Shown here: in pieces, positions 8,115 through 13,841 of the stretch
Position numbering within the stretch: position 1 is the stretch's first letter
How the letters are laid out: each line of letters starts with the position of its first letter
Origin: Spirochaetia bacterium
GTDB lineage: Bacteria > Spirochaetota > Spirochaetia > Treponematales > Treponemataceae
Assembly (NCBI GenBank): GCA_900769985.1
Contig: CAAGIS010000189.1
Span: 1-18,256, forward strand
Reading direction: 5' to 3'
Length of the DNA stretch: 18,256 nt
Translations under genes and position numbers: made by a program
Notes under the pieces: generated by a model
Databases searched by the model: none
What the model was told of the DNA's origin: nothing
What the model saw: only the letters and a program-made list of their open reading frames with translations

Positions 8115-9650
8115 CTACCACTTATAAACCATCAGAATTCCGCGAATTGCCTCTTCCAGAATTCTGTCGCATTTTGCAATCGGAATAATTGATTTTTCTG
8201 CTGCGGTTATATAGCCTTCGTATTTTGCAAGGCGAGCCCAGTTTTCAAGATTTCGCGGAGAAATAACTATGTCCAATTCCTCGTCCTCAATCTTCTTCTG
8301 AATCTTGTGATAAACACGGATGATTTTCTCTACTTCGTTCTGGCACTCTGGAACTCGGGCAACAAGCATTCTTTTAATTGCTTCATCGTTAAGTTCCGCG
8401 ATTTCAAAAATTGCATTGAAACGGTTATACAAAGCCTGATTCAATTCCTTAGTTCCAAAGTAGCCGAGGTTCATTGTTGCAAAGAAACGGAAGTTTTTGT
8501 GACGGCGGACAACTTCTCCATTATCCAGACGGACAAATCCGTTGTCATCTAAAAGCGAATTCAAAAATGCCAGATATTGCGGTTTTGCAAAATTGATTTC
8601 TTCAAAAACTACAGCGCCACCCTCGCGGATTGCTTTTGTAACATAGCTTTCCTTAAAAATGATTTTGTCATCTTGCGGTATGAACTTTCCGAGAACAAAC
8701 TCATCTAAGTTTTCCGTACAGTTAATTGTTTCCATAACAGGAAGCCCGATTGTCTGACATACAAGTTTACAGCTGATTGTCTTTCCTGTTCCTGCAGGAC
8801 CGTGAAAAAGCGTTGCCCTGACATCTCCGCCTTGAATTGCATTGCATACAGGAAGCAGTTTATTTGGCAATACAAACTCTTCCTCCAATGAAGGAATCAT
8901 ACTCTTCTGTTCATCCGTAAACTCACTCTCATCAAAACGACAGATTTCTACGACATCATCTTTTTGGAGTGCAATTTGGTTTTCGCGGATAGTATCATAA
9001 GATGAGGAAAGACTTTTCCAGCCTGATATGTCTATATTCGGAATGTTGCCGTACTCCAGATTATATTCTTCCGTCTTGTGCCTCTGGTAAAAGTCCTCGT
9101 TTAATTTTACAAAAGTGCCGGGCGAAGAAAAACCCGAGTATTTTTCCATTTCATCGTGATATTGCTTTTCCTGTTCCATTTCGCGGGCAAGAAGAACGCA
9201 TAAAATCGGGAGAAGTTTATATAACGGGCCGGGATCACGCTCCATTTCAGCCTGTATTAAACTGTCGTTTTCATCATAGGCTGCAATAACAATATTTTTG
9301 CCTTTAAGATATGCCTTATAAGAAAAAACTTGTGGCTCTATAACCTCATTTTCCTTGTATTCTTCAGGTACATCTATTTTAAAAAAATATTCATCTCCTG
9401 CAGGACTTACCCAATAATTGCCAAAAGGCGTCTGCCGGTCAACATTTATGACAGAATGAATCATACTGCTGAAAAGACCAACCGCTTCCCCGACTGGCTG
9501 ACACAAAGTAGTCTTATGTTTAGGCGACTGATTATCTGGATGCACATAATATTGCGTTACATCATCTAAGTGGTCAAACCCAAAGCCGTTGTAAATACAC
9601 TTTGAATTGCTTCTCACTACCTTGAAAACCATTTTAAATCTAAATGTCAT
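8115..9650 (-). CDS. MoxR/CobS-type AAA+ ATPase
   Basis: 511 residues. Residues 1-~250 are a long N-terminal extension of unknown fold. The AAA+ module follows: Walker A GPAGTGKT (284-291), Walker B AVVFEE (346-351, with EE in place of DE), sensor 1 ATMN (391-394), an arginine-finger region ALYNRF (406-411) and a sensor 2 SPR (464-466). The arrangement resembles MoxR/CobS/McrB-like ATPases that hexamerise and remodel partner proteins. Its partner is very probably the vWA protein encoded 26 bp downstream. ATG 9650 is chosen because GGAG lies 9 nt upstream; ATG 9632 is a possible internal start. The N-terminal extension is longer than in typical MoxR (~330 residues) and may bind a specific client. 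Confidence 0.88.
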   Translation of the reverse strand: MTFRFKMVFKVVRSNSKCIYNGFGFDHLDDVTQYYVHPDNQSPKHKTTLCQPVGEAVGLFSSMIHSVINVDRQTPFGNYWVSPAGDEYFFKIDVPEEYKENEVIEPQVFSYKAYLKGKNIVIAAYDENDSLIQAEMERDPGPLYKLLPILCVLLAREMEQEKQYHDEMEKYSGFSSPGTFVKLNEDFYQRHKTEEYNLEYGNIPNIDISGWKSLSSSYDTIRENQIALQKDDVVEICRFDESEFTDEQKSMIPSLEEEFVLPNKLLPVCNAIQGGDVRATLFHGPAGTGKTISCKLVCQTIGLPVMETINCTENLDEFVLGKFIPQDDKIIFKESYVTKAIREGGAVVFEEINFAKPQYLAFLNSLLDDNGFVRLDNGEVVRRHKNFRFFATMNLGYFGTKELNQALYNRFNAIFEIAELNDEAIKRMLVARVPECQNEVEKIIRVYHKIQKKIEDEELDIVISPRNLENWARLAKYEGYITAAEKSIIPIAKCDRILEEAIRGILMVYKW

Positions 9651-9770
9651 AAATCAACACTCCAATAAATAAAGAAATTTGCAACGCAAACTTGCGGATG
9701 AAAATATAGTAAAGTCAGGAATCAAAATAAAAGATTATTGAGGATTAGAATTAGGATTCGTGAGGATTGC

Positions 9771-9790
9771 CAGCACACAGGAAAGTGCTG
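9771..9790. other. Small hairpin between unknown gene and AAA+ gene
   Basis: CAGCAC (9771-9776) and GTGCTG (9785-9790) pair across 8 nt. No T-tract follows on the minus strand, so a terminator is unlikely. It may tune expression of the ATPase gene relative to the gene upstream. The rest of 9651-9814 holds three copies of AGGATT (9741, 9753, 9763) but no gene I can support. Confidence 0.3.
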
Positions 9791-9814
9791 ACTACTTTAG
9801 CTTAGTCATCGTAT

Positions 9815-10366
9815 TTATCTCTGTAAAGGTTCAAGATTGATTTGTTCCATAAGTTTTGCAGAAATCCAAATTTGAAGAGGATCTGTAGAGGCACTTGCTT
9901 TTGACTGAATTTCAAATTTTGCATAAAAGCCTAGTTGATTCATATCGTCAGTTTTCAGGTATTCAGGATTCTGACCGGTAAAACTAACGGCTTTTTTATT
10001 TGAAAGAATCATTTTTCTGCTGTCCTGATTCTGTCTGCAACTTACACTGACAAATGCCTTTTCAAAAGCAGTACCTAAAACAGCGGCAAAAAATTTAAGA
10101 CTATGAAGATAAGCCAAATCGTACTTTTCATCATGGCAAATCAACCCCAGATTATCAAACCATTTATCGGTAAACAAAAGGAATTTTTCATCATTCAGCA
10201 ATGAACAGTAAACTTTATCCTCTCTGCTGATTTTTCCAGAACCGCCTTCCCTGTCAACAAGGCTTTCAAATTCCTCCGTAACATTCACCTCTTGAATTTC
10301 AAATGAATAATTATCGATGTTTTTTATAGCAGGAGATTTTAATGTTACATCGATGACTTCAGACAA
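9815..10366 (-). CDS. Unrecognised protein upstream of the AAA+/vWA pair (main part)
   Basis: 183 residues from TTG 10366, which has AAGG 6 nt upstream. I recognise no family. The protein is soluble and acidic, with strand-rich segments such as YSFEIQEVNV, FLLFTDKWFDNLGLICH and LGFYAKFEIQSKAS, and no membrane segment. The frame continues upstream beyond the TTG (FKAF) to an in-frame TAG at 10381-10379, and beyond that into a 36-residue frame with its own start and RBS. The original gene was therefore probably one of 224 residues. Gene order (this gene, AAA+, vWA) suggests an adaptor or substrate protein of the ATPase complex. Whether translation restarts at TTG is not known. Confidence 0.65.
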   Translation of the reverse strand: MSEVIDVTLKSPAIKNIDNYSFEIQEVNVTEEFESLVDREGGSGKISREDKVYCSLLNDEKFLLFTDKWFDNLGLICHDEKYDLAYLHSLKFFAAVLGTAFEKAFVSVSCRQNQDSRKMILSNKKAVSFTGQNPEYLKTDDMNQLGFYAKFEIQSKASASTDPLQIWISAKLMEQINLEPLQR

Positions 10367-10378
10367 AAATGCCTTAAA

Positions 10379-10489
10379 CTATTCGTTTTTGTTCTGCCTG
10401 TCCTCAACAGGATTCACCTGATCCTGCAAAAGATTAAAAAGATTTTTAACTGCAGGAGAATCAAATCCCAGCGGATTAATTTTTTCCAT
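10379..10489 (-). pseudogene. N-terminal piece of the same unrecognised protein, closed by in-frame TAG
   Basis: ATG 10489 follows GAGGG at 6-nt spacing and opens a 36-codon frame (MEKINPLGFDSPAVKNLFNL and onward to DRQNKNE), ended by TAG 10381-10379. Four sense codons then lead in the same frame to the TTG start of the 183-residue ORF. The strong RBS and the seamless frame suggest that this is the true N-terminus and that one codon (for example CAG) mutated to TAG. Alternatively, it is an independent leader peptide. Confidence 0.6.
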
Positions 10490-10523
10490 AAATACCCTCT
10501 ATATAACAAATACGTAAAAGGTG

Positions 10524-10541
10524 TTTTTTCGAGCGAAAAAA
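10524..10541. promoter_or_regulatory. Inverted repeat upstream of the AAA+/vWA operon
   Basis: TTTTTTCG (10524-10531) and CGAAAAAA (10534-10541) are perfect 8-bp arms around AG, 35 bp before the operon's first ATG. It could be an operator or mRNA leader hairpin. AT-rich sequence makes chance repeats common here. Confidence 0.35.
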
Positions 10542-10566
10542 ATTCACTTTTTTTTAAATTTTTTCA

Positions 10567-10574
10567 ATTTTTTT
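10567..10574. repeat. Target-site duplication, left copy
   Basis: ATTTTTTT directly precedes the left terminal repeat and is repeated at 12513-12520 directly after the right one. Eight bp is the duplication size known for IS1595-family elements. Confidence 0.75.
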
Positions 10575-10600
10575 CGGAATTATCCCCTCACACACTCTTA
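10575..10600 (+). repeat. Left terminal inverted repeat of the IS
   Basis: It begins CGGAATTATCCC and ends ACACTCTTA. Its complement at the right end differs at positions 13, 15 and 17 only. Confidence 0.88.
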
Positions 10601-10649
10601 ATATAACATAAAATCCGACAAATTTTCATATTTTTTTTTACTTTTTTAT

Positions 10650-10688
10650 TTGATTATTATTGACATAATAATCAAGATATGTTATATT
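10650..10688 (+). promoter_or_regulatory. IS internal promoter with operator-like repeat
   Basis: TTGACA (10660-10665) and TATATT (10683-10688) are spaced 17 bp. TTGATTATTA (10650-10659) and TAATAATCAA (10666-10675) are perfect 10-bp arms whose 6-bp spacer is exactly the -35 hexamer. Binding to the arms would block RNA polymerase. The RHH-like protein encoded downstream is a candidate ligand (inference). Predicted start is near 10695, just before AGGAGG at 10698-10703. Confidence 0.75.
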
Positions 10689-10713
10689 ATAAACATCAGG
10701 AGGTAATAGAAAT

Positions 10714-10827
10714 GTGAAACGAAAAAAGAAAAAAGCGTGGTCAAGAGCAGATAAAATCGCCTTGCTGGTTTTTCTGCTAGAACTTCTAAAGTTCATACTT
10801 GACCTGCTTTCTAAGCTGGCTGCTTAG
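10714..10827 (+). CDS. 37-residue basic-hydrophobic peptide, IS cargo
   Basis: AGGAGG lies 10 nt before GTG 10714. The peptide has a basic N-terminus (MKRKKKKAWSR) and one hydrophobic helix (IALLVFLLELLKFILDLL), the layout of a single-pass membrane peptide such as type I toxins or small holin-like toxins. An overlapping ATG (10712) is followed at once by TGA, so initiation there would yield nothing; this may limit expression. A 13-bp hairpin follows the stop by 7 nt. No database family is claimed; the clean promoter, RBS and hydrophobic pattern support it as real. Confidence 0.6.
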   Translation: MKRKKKKAWSRADKIALLVFLLELLKFILDLLSKLAA

Positions 10828-10834
10828 TTTTCCG

Positions 10835-10867
10835 CCGTTCATAGATACCGCCAATATCTATGAACGG
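10835..10867 (+). other. Stable RNA hairpin between the two small peptide genes
   Basis: CCGTTCATAGATA (10835-10847) pairs perfectly with TATCTATGAACGG (10855-10867) across the 7-nt loop CCGCCAA. No T-run follows, so it is more likely an attenuator, RNA-stability element or processing site than a full terminator. It would separate expression of the 37-residue peptide from the downstream genes. Confidence 0.65.
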
Positions 10868-10902
10868 TCTAAAAATAATCAAATTATACAGGAGTGTCAA
10901 TA

Positions 10903-10980
10903 ATGAACAGAATGGAAAAAATACTGATAGCAATTTTAATTCTTCAAGTTTTAGACATTGCATTAAGGTTCATAATGTAG
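10903..10980 (+). CDS. 25-residue hydrophobic peptide, IS cargo
   Basis: AGGAG lies 8 nt before ATG 10903. The product has an N-terminal MNRMEK followed by one hydrophobic stretch (ILIAILILQVLDIAL) and ends RFIM, a possible single membrane helix. Its stop TAG (10978-10980) overlaps TAGGTGAT, the ribosome-binding site of the next gene, which suggests translational coupling. Function unknown; it could be a small membrane toxin or only a coupling leader for the RHH-like protein. Confidence 0.5.
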   Translation: MNRMEKILIAILILQVLDIALRFIM

Positions 10981-10988
10981 GTGATTTT

Positions 10989-11189
10989 ATGGAAAAGACA
11001 ACACAGCACGGCGGAGTAAGAGCCGGAGCAGGCAGAAAAAAAGGAAGTACAACAAACAACACAGGATATAAAAACGGACGGATTGTCATTTCCTGCCTTG
11101 AATCAGAGGAAATGGCAATAAAACAGAAAGCAAAAGAACAGAATAAAACAGTAAGCAGACTGATTATTGATTCTGTTTTGAACAACTAA
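10989..11189 (+). CDS. Small basic RHH-like DNA-binding protein, IS cargo
   Basis: 66 residues from ATG 10989, chosen because GGTGAT lies just upstream. An N-terminal GGVRAGAGRKKGS motif, common in small plasmid, phage and IS proteins, precedes a short strand (GRIVISCLE) and a helix pair (EEMAIKQKAKEQNKTVSRLI), as expected for a ribbon-helix-helix regulator. It sits 15 bp before the transposase and likely shares its transcript. A repressor of the element's own promoter is the simplest role (inference), which would fit the operator-like repeat at 10650-10675. Confidence 0.7.
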   Translation: MEKTTQHGGVRAGAGRKKGSTTNNTGYKNGRIVISCLESEEMAIKQKAKEQNKTVSRLIIDSVLNN

Positions 11190-11204
11190 AAGCAGGAGGC
11201 ATAT

Positions 11205-12119
11205 ATGACATTCTTTGATTTTATGACAAAGTTTCCGACTGAAAAGGCGGTCGTAAAATACTTTCTCAAAATCAGATATAACGATGTTCTTATATGCCCT
11301 CACTGCGGTTCAAAAGTTCGTGTTCAGCACAGAAACGACAATCTAAAACTTTGTAATTGCCATAACTGCAATAATACATTCTCACCATTCAAGAACACAA
11401 TCTTTGAAAAATCATCAACAGACATTCGTAAATGGTTCTATGCAATCCACTTGTTTTTGAACTCAAAAAAAGGCATTTCCGGCTTACAGCTCCAGCGTGA
11501 AATTGGCGTAACATATAAAACAGCGTGGAGAATGCTCAAACAGATACGCTCTGCAATGGGAAACACTGATATAACAAAGACTTTTGAAGCAATGGTCGAA
11601 ATTGATGAAGCATATATCGGCGGCAAACCTCGCAAGAAAAACAATCAGCTTCACGGAACTGCAAAGCGTGGAAAAGGCACAAAGAAAACTCCTGTAATCG
11701 GTGTAAAGGAACGCTCTACAAACCGTGTATATGCAAAAGTTACACTGCCGGACGAAAACGGACAAAAACTTACAGGCAAGCAGCTTTTTAATGTTCTTGA
11801 TTCTGTATGCAAAGATAATGCAACTGTATTTACAGACGATTATCACGGATATGGTTTTCTTGATGATGAATCACGCAATCCCGGAAAATTCATTCATATC
11901 GTTGTAAATCATTCAGCAGGTCAATACAGTGCAGGAGAAGGAAAAAACACAAACGGCATTGAATCATTCTGGGCATTATTAAAGCGTGGAATACTCGGAA
12001 TTTATCATCACGTTTCTGTAGACTACTTGCAGGAATATGTAAACGAATTCTGCTTCCGACAGAACAACGGAACAAGCTCATTTGATGTATTGTTAAAGCA
12101 GGGGATATTTGCGGCGTAA
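11205..12119 (+). CDS. IS1595-family (ISXO2-like) transposase
   Basis: 304 residues, full length. An N-terminal zinc ribbon has CPHCGSK (31-37) and CNCHNC (50-55). A helical HTH region follows (GISGLQLQREIGVTYKTAWRM). The ISXO2-like DDE domain shows the first acidic site in EIDEAYIGGKPRKKN, the second in FTDDYHGYG, and the late HSAGQYS...NGIESFWALLKRGI block with YLQEYVNEFCFRQN near the end, as in this family. AGGAGG lies before ATG 11205. No stop or frameshift interrupts it, so it is probably active. It catalyses cut-and-paste or copy-type movement of the surrounding 1938-bp element. Confidence 0.93.
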   Translation: MTFFDFMTKFPTEKAVVKYFLKIRYNDVLICPHCGSKVRVQHRNDNLKLCNCHNCNNTFSPFKNTIFEKSSTDIRKWFYAIHLFLNSKKGISGLQLQREIGVTYKTAWRMLKQIRSAMGNTDITKTFEAMVEIDEAYIGGKPRKKNNQLHGTAKRGKGTKKTPVIGVKERSTNRVYAKVTLPDENGQKLTGKQLFNVLDSVCKDNATVFTDDYHGYGFLDDESRNPGKFIHIVVNHSAGQYSAGEGKNTNGIESFWALLKRGILGIYHHVSVDYLQEYVNEFCFRQNNGTSSFDVLLKQGIFAA

Positions 12120-12163
12120 TCTAATATATTGATTTAAACTTTAAAAACGCATAGTATAAAAAC

Positions 12164-12196
12164 AAAGCCTTTCTTTCGGCTAAAAAGAAAGGCTTT
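12164..12196 (+). terminator. Hairpin terminator after the transposase gene
   Basis: AAAGCCTTTCTTT (12164-12176) and AAAGAAAGGCTTT (12184-12196) form a perfect 13-bp stem with loop CGGCTAA. The 3' arm ends in TTT and the 5' arm begins with AAA, so it may work from both directions. Confidence 0.7.
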
Positions 12197-12324
12197 ATAA
12201 GTCGGATTATCAGATACTTTTGGAAAACGGCAATCTGATATTTATTTATAAAGGGAACAAATGTTCTCGCTTTTTATATTATATTAAGCATTAATAAATT
12301 ATTTGTCAATATAATACAGAAAGC

Positions 12325-12348
12325 CTCATATAAGGATTTTTATATGAG
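12325..12348 (+). promoter_or_regulatory. RBS hairpin over the start of a 25-residue ORF
   Basis: CTCATATA (12325-12332) pairs with TATATGAG (12341-12348) across AGGATTTT. The start codon (12344-12346) lies in the stem and the RBS AGGA in the loop. A TATAAT box at 12310-12315 could start the transcript near 12322. Such a hairpin could hold translation down until melted. Confidence 0.5.
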
Positions 12349-12421
12349 ATGTCATAAGAATTATATAGATATTTATGATGAACATCTTTTTGATTCAATT
12401 TGGAAAGATTTTGAATTTTAG
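12344..12421 (+). CDS. 25-residue ORF in the right end of the IS
   Basis: ATG 12344 is preceded by AAGGA at 7-nt spacing and a TATAAT box at 12310. The peptide begins MRCHKNYIDIYDE and ends DSIWKDFEF; it is acidic and aromatic, with no membrane helix. It is followed by its own terminator. I do not recognise it. The set of promoter, RBS and terminator argues for a real small gene; its short length argues against. Confidence 0.4.
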   Translation: MRCHKNYIDIYDEHLFDSIWKDFEF

Positions 12422-12430
12422 CATATAATA

Positions 12431-12480
12431 AAAAACAAGAAATATAGTTTTTGTCGTTTGTAATATTTCTTGTTTTTTTT
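12431..12480 (+). terminator. Terminator near the right end of the IS
   Basis: AAAAACAAGAAATAT (12431-12445) pairs with ATATTTCTTGTTTTT (12463-12477), followed by more T. The long AT-rich stem with a T tail fits an intrinsic terminator. The leading A-run would serve as a T tail on the minus strand, so transcripts from the right flank might also stop here. Confidence 0.6.
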
Positions 12481-12486
12481 AATAAC

Positions 12487-12512
12487 TAAGAGTGTATAAA
12501 GGGATAATTCCG
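12487..12512 (-). repeat. Right terminal inverted repeat of the IS
   Basis: Reads TAAGAGTGT at its inner end and GGGATAATTCCG at its outer end, complementary to 10575-10600 with three mismatches. Confidence 0.88.
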
Positions 12513-12520
12513 ATTTTTTT
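12513..12520. repeat. Target-site duplication, right copy
   Basis: ATTTTTTT, identical to 10567-10574. The sites lie in T-runs, so the exact frame of the duplication could shift by a base. Confidence 0.75.
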
Positions 12521-12557
12521 TAAAATCTGCTATACATTTGTTGCAATTTCTTCTTTT

Positions 12558-13328
12558 TCAATCTTCAATTTCACATTCATCGAAGAATTGCCCTAAATCT
12601 CCCCGTCGCTCCCAGTTCTTTAACTCCCATACTGCGAGAGAGCCTTCGTTTAAAACACTTTCATTTGAACGAAAATTCATTATCATTTCTTCATAGTCCG
12701 GAATTTCTTTAATTTTTTTCGTCCACTTCTCGTCTTTTCTTCCAATTTTTGCCAAATTAATACTGTCAATCGGTAATTCTGGAGGTTCTTCAATAAATCC
12801 AGCACACCAATAATATTTGCACATCATATTAAAATATTTCTGTGCTGTAGAAAAATTAAATGCGTATGAGTTATCTCCAAAAATCTTTTCTTTATAATCT
12901 TTAAAAACTCCCTGGATTTCTAATAAATTTCCATGATGAACATCGGCTTTTACTGAATTATTTTCATAATCATTAAGAATCGTTTCTGTCTTTTCAAATA
13001 GCTTCCTCTTAAATTCGTACTTATCGTCATCCGAAATCCCATCTTTAAAAAGTTTTTGACCTTCATTTCTTTGTTGAACTGCTGCTTCCCAAGAAAGAAT
13101 GAAAAATTCTGTTTTTAGGAATTTTTCTTTCAGCGCAGGAAGAAGTTTGGTTTCGTAACATTCATCACAACAACGCTTGAGTTTACCATAGCCTTTTTTT
13201 TCTTCTTCCTCTTTCCAATAACCCACAGTATTGTGACCAGAATTTTCGTAAACCTTATCACAAAAACAACATTTGCCAGTTTCTTTAATTTCAATTGTTT
13301 CTTTTGTTTTTTTAGCCTTTTTCGCCAT
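12558..13328 (-). CDS. Unrecognised zinc-finger-like protein
   Basis: 256 residues from ATG 13328. The upstream ATG at 13340 is rejected because its own GGAGG forms the ribosome-binding site for 13328. A lysine-rich N-terminus (MAKKAKKTKETIEI) precedes CCFC at ~19-22 and, ~30 residues later, CCDEC, a likely treble-clef or zinc-ribbon site. The rest is helical and charged, with KYYWCAGFIEEPPELPIDS near residue 170 and an acidic C-terminus. I know no family for it. Before the IS inserted, this gene would have ended about 120 bp upstream of the unknown gene/AAA+/vWA operon on the same strand, so it may belong to that system (inference). Confidence 0.65.
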   Translation of the reverse strand: MAKKAKKTKETIEIKETGKCCFCDKVYENSGHNTVGYWKEEEEKKGYGKLKRCCDECYETKLLPALKEKFLKTEFFILSWEAAVQQRNEGQKLFKDGISDDDKYEFKRKLFEKTETILNDYENNSVKADVHHGNLLEIQGVFKDYKEKIFGDNSYAFNFSTAQKYFNMMCKYYWCAGFIEEPPELPIDSINLAKIGRKDEKWTKKIKEIPDYEEMIMNFRSNESVLNEGSLAVWELKNWERRGDLGQFFDECEIED

Positions 13329-13354
13329 TTTAGCCTCCATAACGTAAATAAAAA

Positions 13355-13418
13355 GCAGGGTTTATATCAATTTGCACAAACTGAAATTCTCCACAGTCTG
13401 CACTTCTCTAAACCCTGC
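13355..13418 (-). promoter_or_regulatory. Long leader hairpin of the zinc-finger-like gene
   Basis: GCAGGGTTTA (13355-13364) and TAAACCCTGC (13409-13418) are perfect 10-bp arms. Inside, ACTG (13380-13383) and CAGT (13394-13397) can also pair. A minus-strand TATAAT (13440-13435) would start transcripts just upstream, placing this fold in the mRNA leader, about 27 bp before the ATG. It may be an attenuator or operator; no known riboswitch is recognised. Confidence 0.4.
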
Positions 13419-13482
13419 CATATTTCTACAAATTATTATAATCGGATAATGCAGTTTTTGCCATTCCAAATCCTAAAAACTG

Positions 13483-13491
13483 TGGTATAAT
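13483..13491 (+). promoter_or_regulatory. Extended -10 promoter
   Basis: TGGTATAAT contains a TG-n extension and a perfect TATAAT (13486-13491). It lies ~84 bp before the truncated gene at 13575, which overlaps the ArsC-like gene, so both could be read from it. No good -35 box is seen. Confidence 0.55.
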
Positions 13492-13574
13492 TCATACATA
13501 GATTTTCTTATTTTTCAGAATGAAAATCAGACCAAAAACAGGCGTTCACATCTGGACTTTTGGAAATAAACAAA

Positions 13575-13841
13575 ATGAATACTGTAGATTTAATAATAAA
13601 ATCTGTAAATATTTTTCATGATGAGTTGAAAGCAGATAAAAATGGCAGATATCGGTCATGGGAACATTGTTATAAAACTTTCAATGATGCACGAAATTCT
13701 ACTTCTCCAGATTTAGATTATTTAAGTTTGCATTTAGCTTTTTATCTTGCAAGTTGGGGAATGTATAGAGGTTCTTCTTTTCTTTTGCATAAAGTGCAGA
13801 GTGCATTTATCTTATCATCTTTTTTACTGGAGAAATTATGA
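13575..13841 (+). pseudogene. Conserved hypothetical protein, probably 3'-truncated
   Basis: 88 residues from ATG 13575 (a TTG at 13560 is in the same frame). The segment RYRSWEHCYKTF, then LDYLSLHLAFYLASWGMYRGSSFLL, looks like the N-terminal part of a larger conserved bacterial protein; from memory such proteins continue well beyond this point. Here the frame changes character after LLHK, reads VQSAFILSSFLLEKL and stops at 13839-13841, overlapping the next start as ATGA. A deletion joining it to the leader of the ArsC-like gene would explain this. Function unknown. It may also be a genuine short protein. Confidence 0.5.

Larger units (their letters stand above)
10575..12512 (+). mobile_element. 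IS1595-family insertion element with small-gene cargo (1938 bp)
   Basis: The element is bounded by 26-bp terminal inverted repeats (10575-10600 and 12487-12512, three mismatches) and an 8-bp target duplication, so both ends are exact. Inside, in order: a strong promoter with operator-like repeat, a 37-residue hydrophobic peptide, a hairpin, a 25-residue hydrophobic peptide, a 66-residue basic RHH-like protein, the ISXO2-type transposase, a hairpin terminator, a 25-residue ORF and a second terminator. Carrying cargo genes is known for parts of the IS1595 family. The near-identical target duplication and intact transposase suggest recent insertion. It split the zinc-finger-like gene from the AAA+/vWA operon. 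Confidence 0.9.

Noticed and set aside
6097..9650. Cobaltochelatase CobS/CobT for cobalamin synthesis
   Set aside because: Only the general AAA+/vWA architecture matches; no CobN or cobalamin genes are near and the HExxH segment and long ATPase extension do not point to a chelatase.
9741..9768. Three AGGATT copies as a regulatory repeat array or CRISPR-like array
   Set aside because: Units are only 6 bp with uneven spacing (12 and 10 bp) and could be chance.
10379..10381. Genome-wide TAG recoding
   Set aside because: TAG acts as a normal stop in other genes here (for example the AAA+ gene and hsdM), and these lack readthrough sequence.
13560..13574. TTG 13560 as the start of the truncated conserved gene
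   Set aside because: ATG 13575 in the same frame fits the family-like N-terminus (MNTVDLIIKS) better, and no convincing RBS precedes the TTG.
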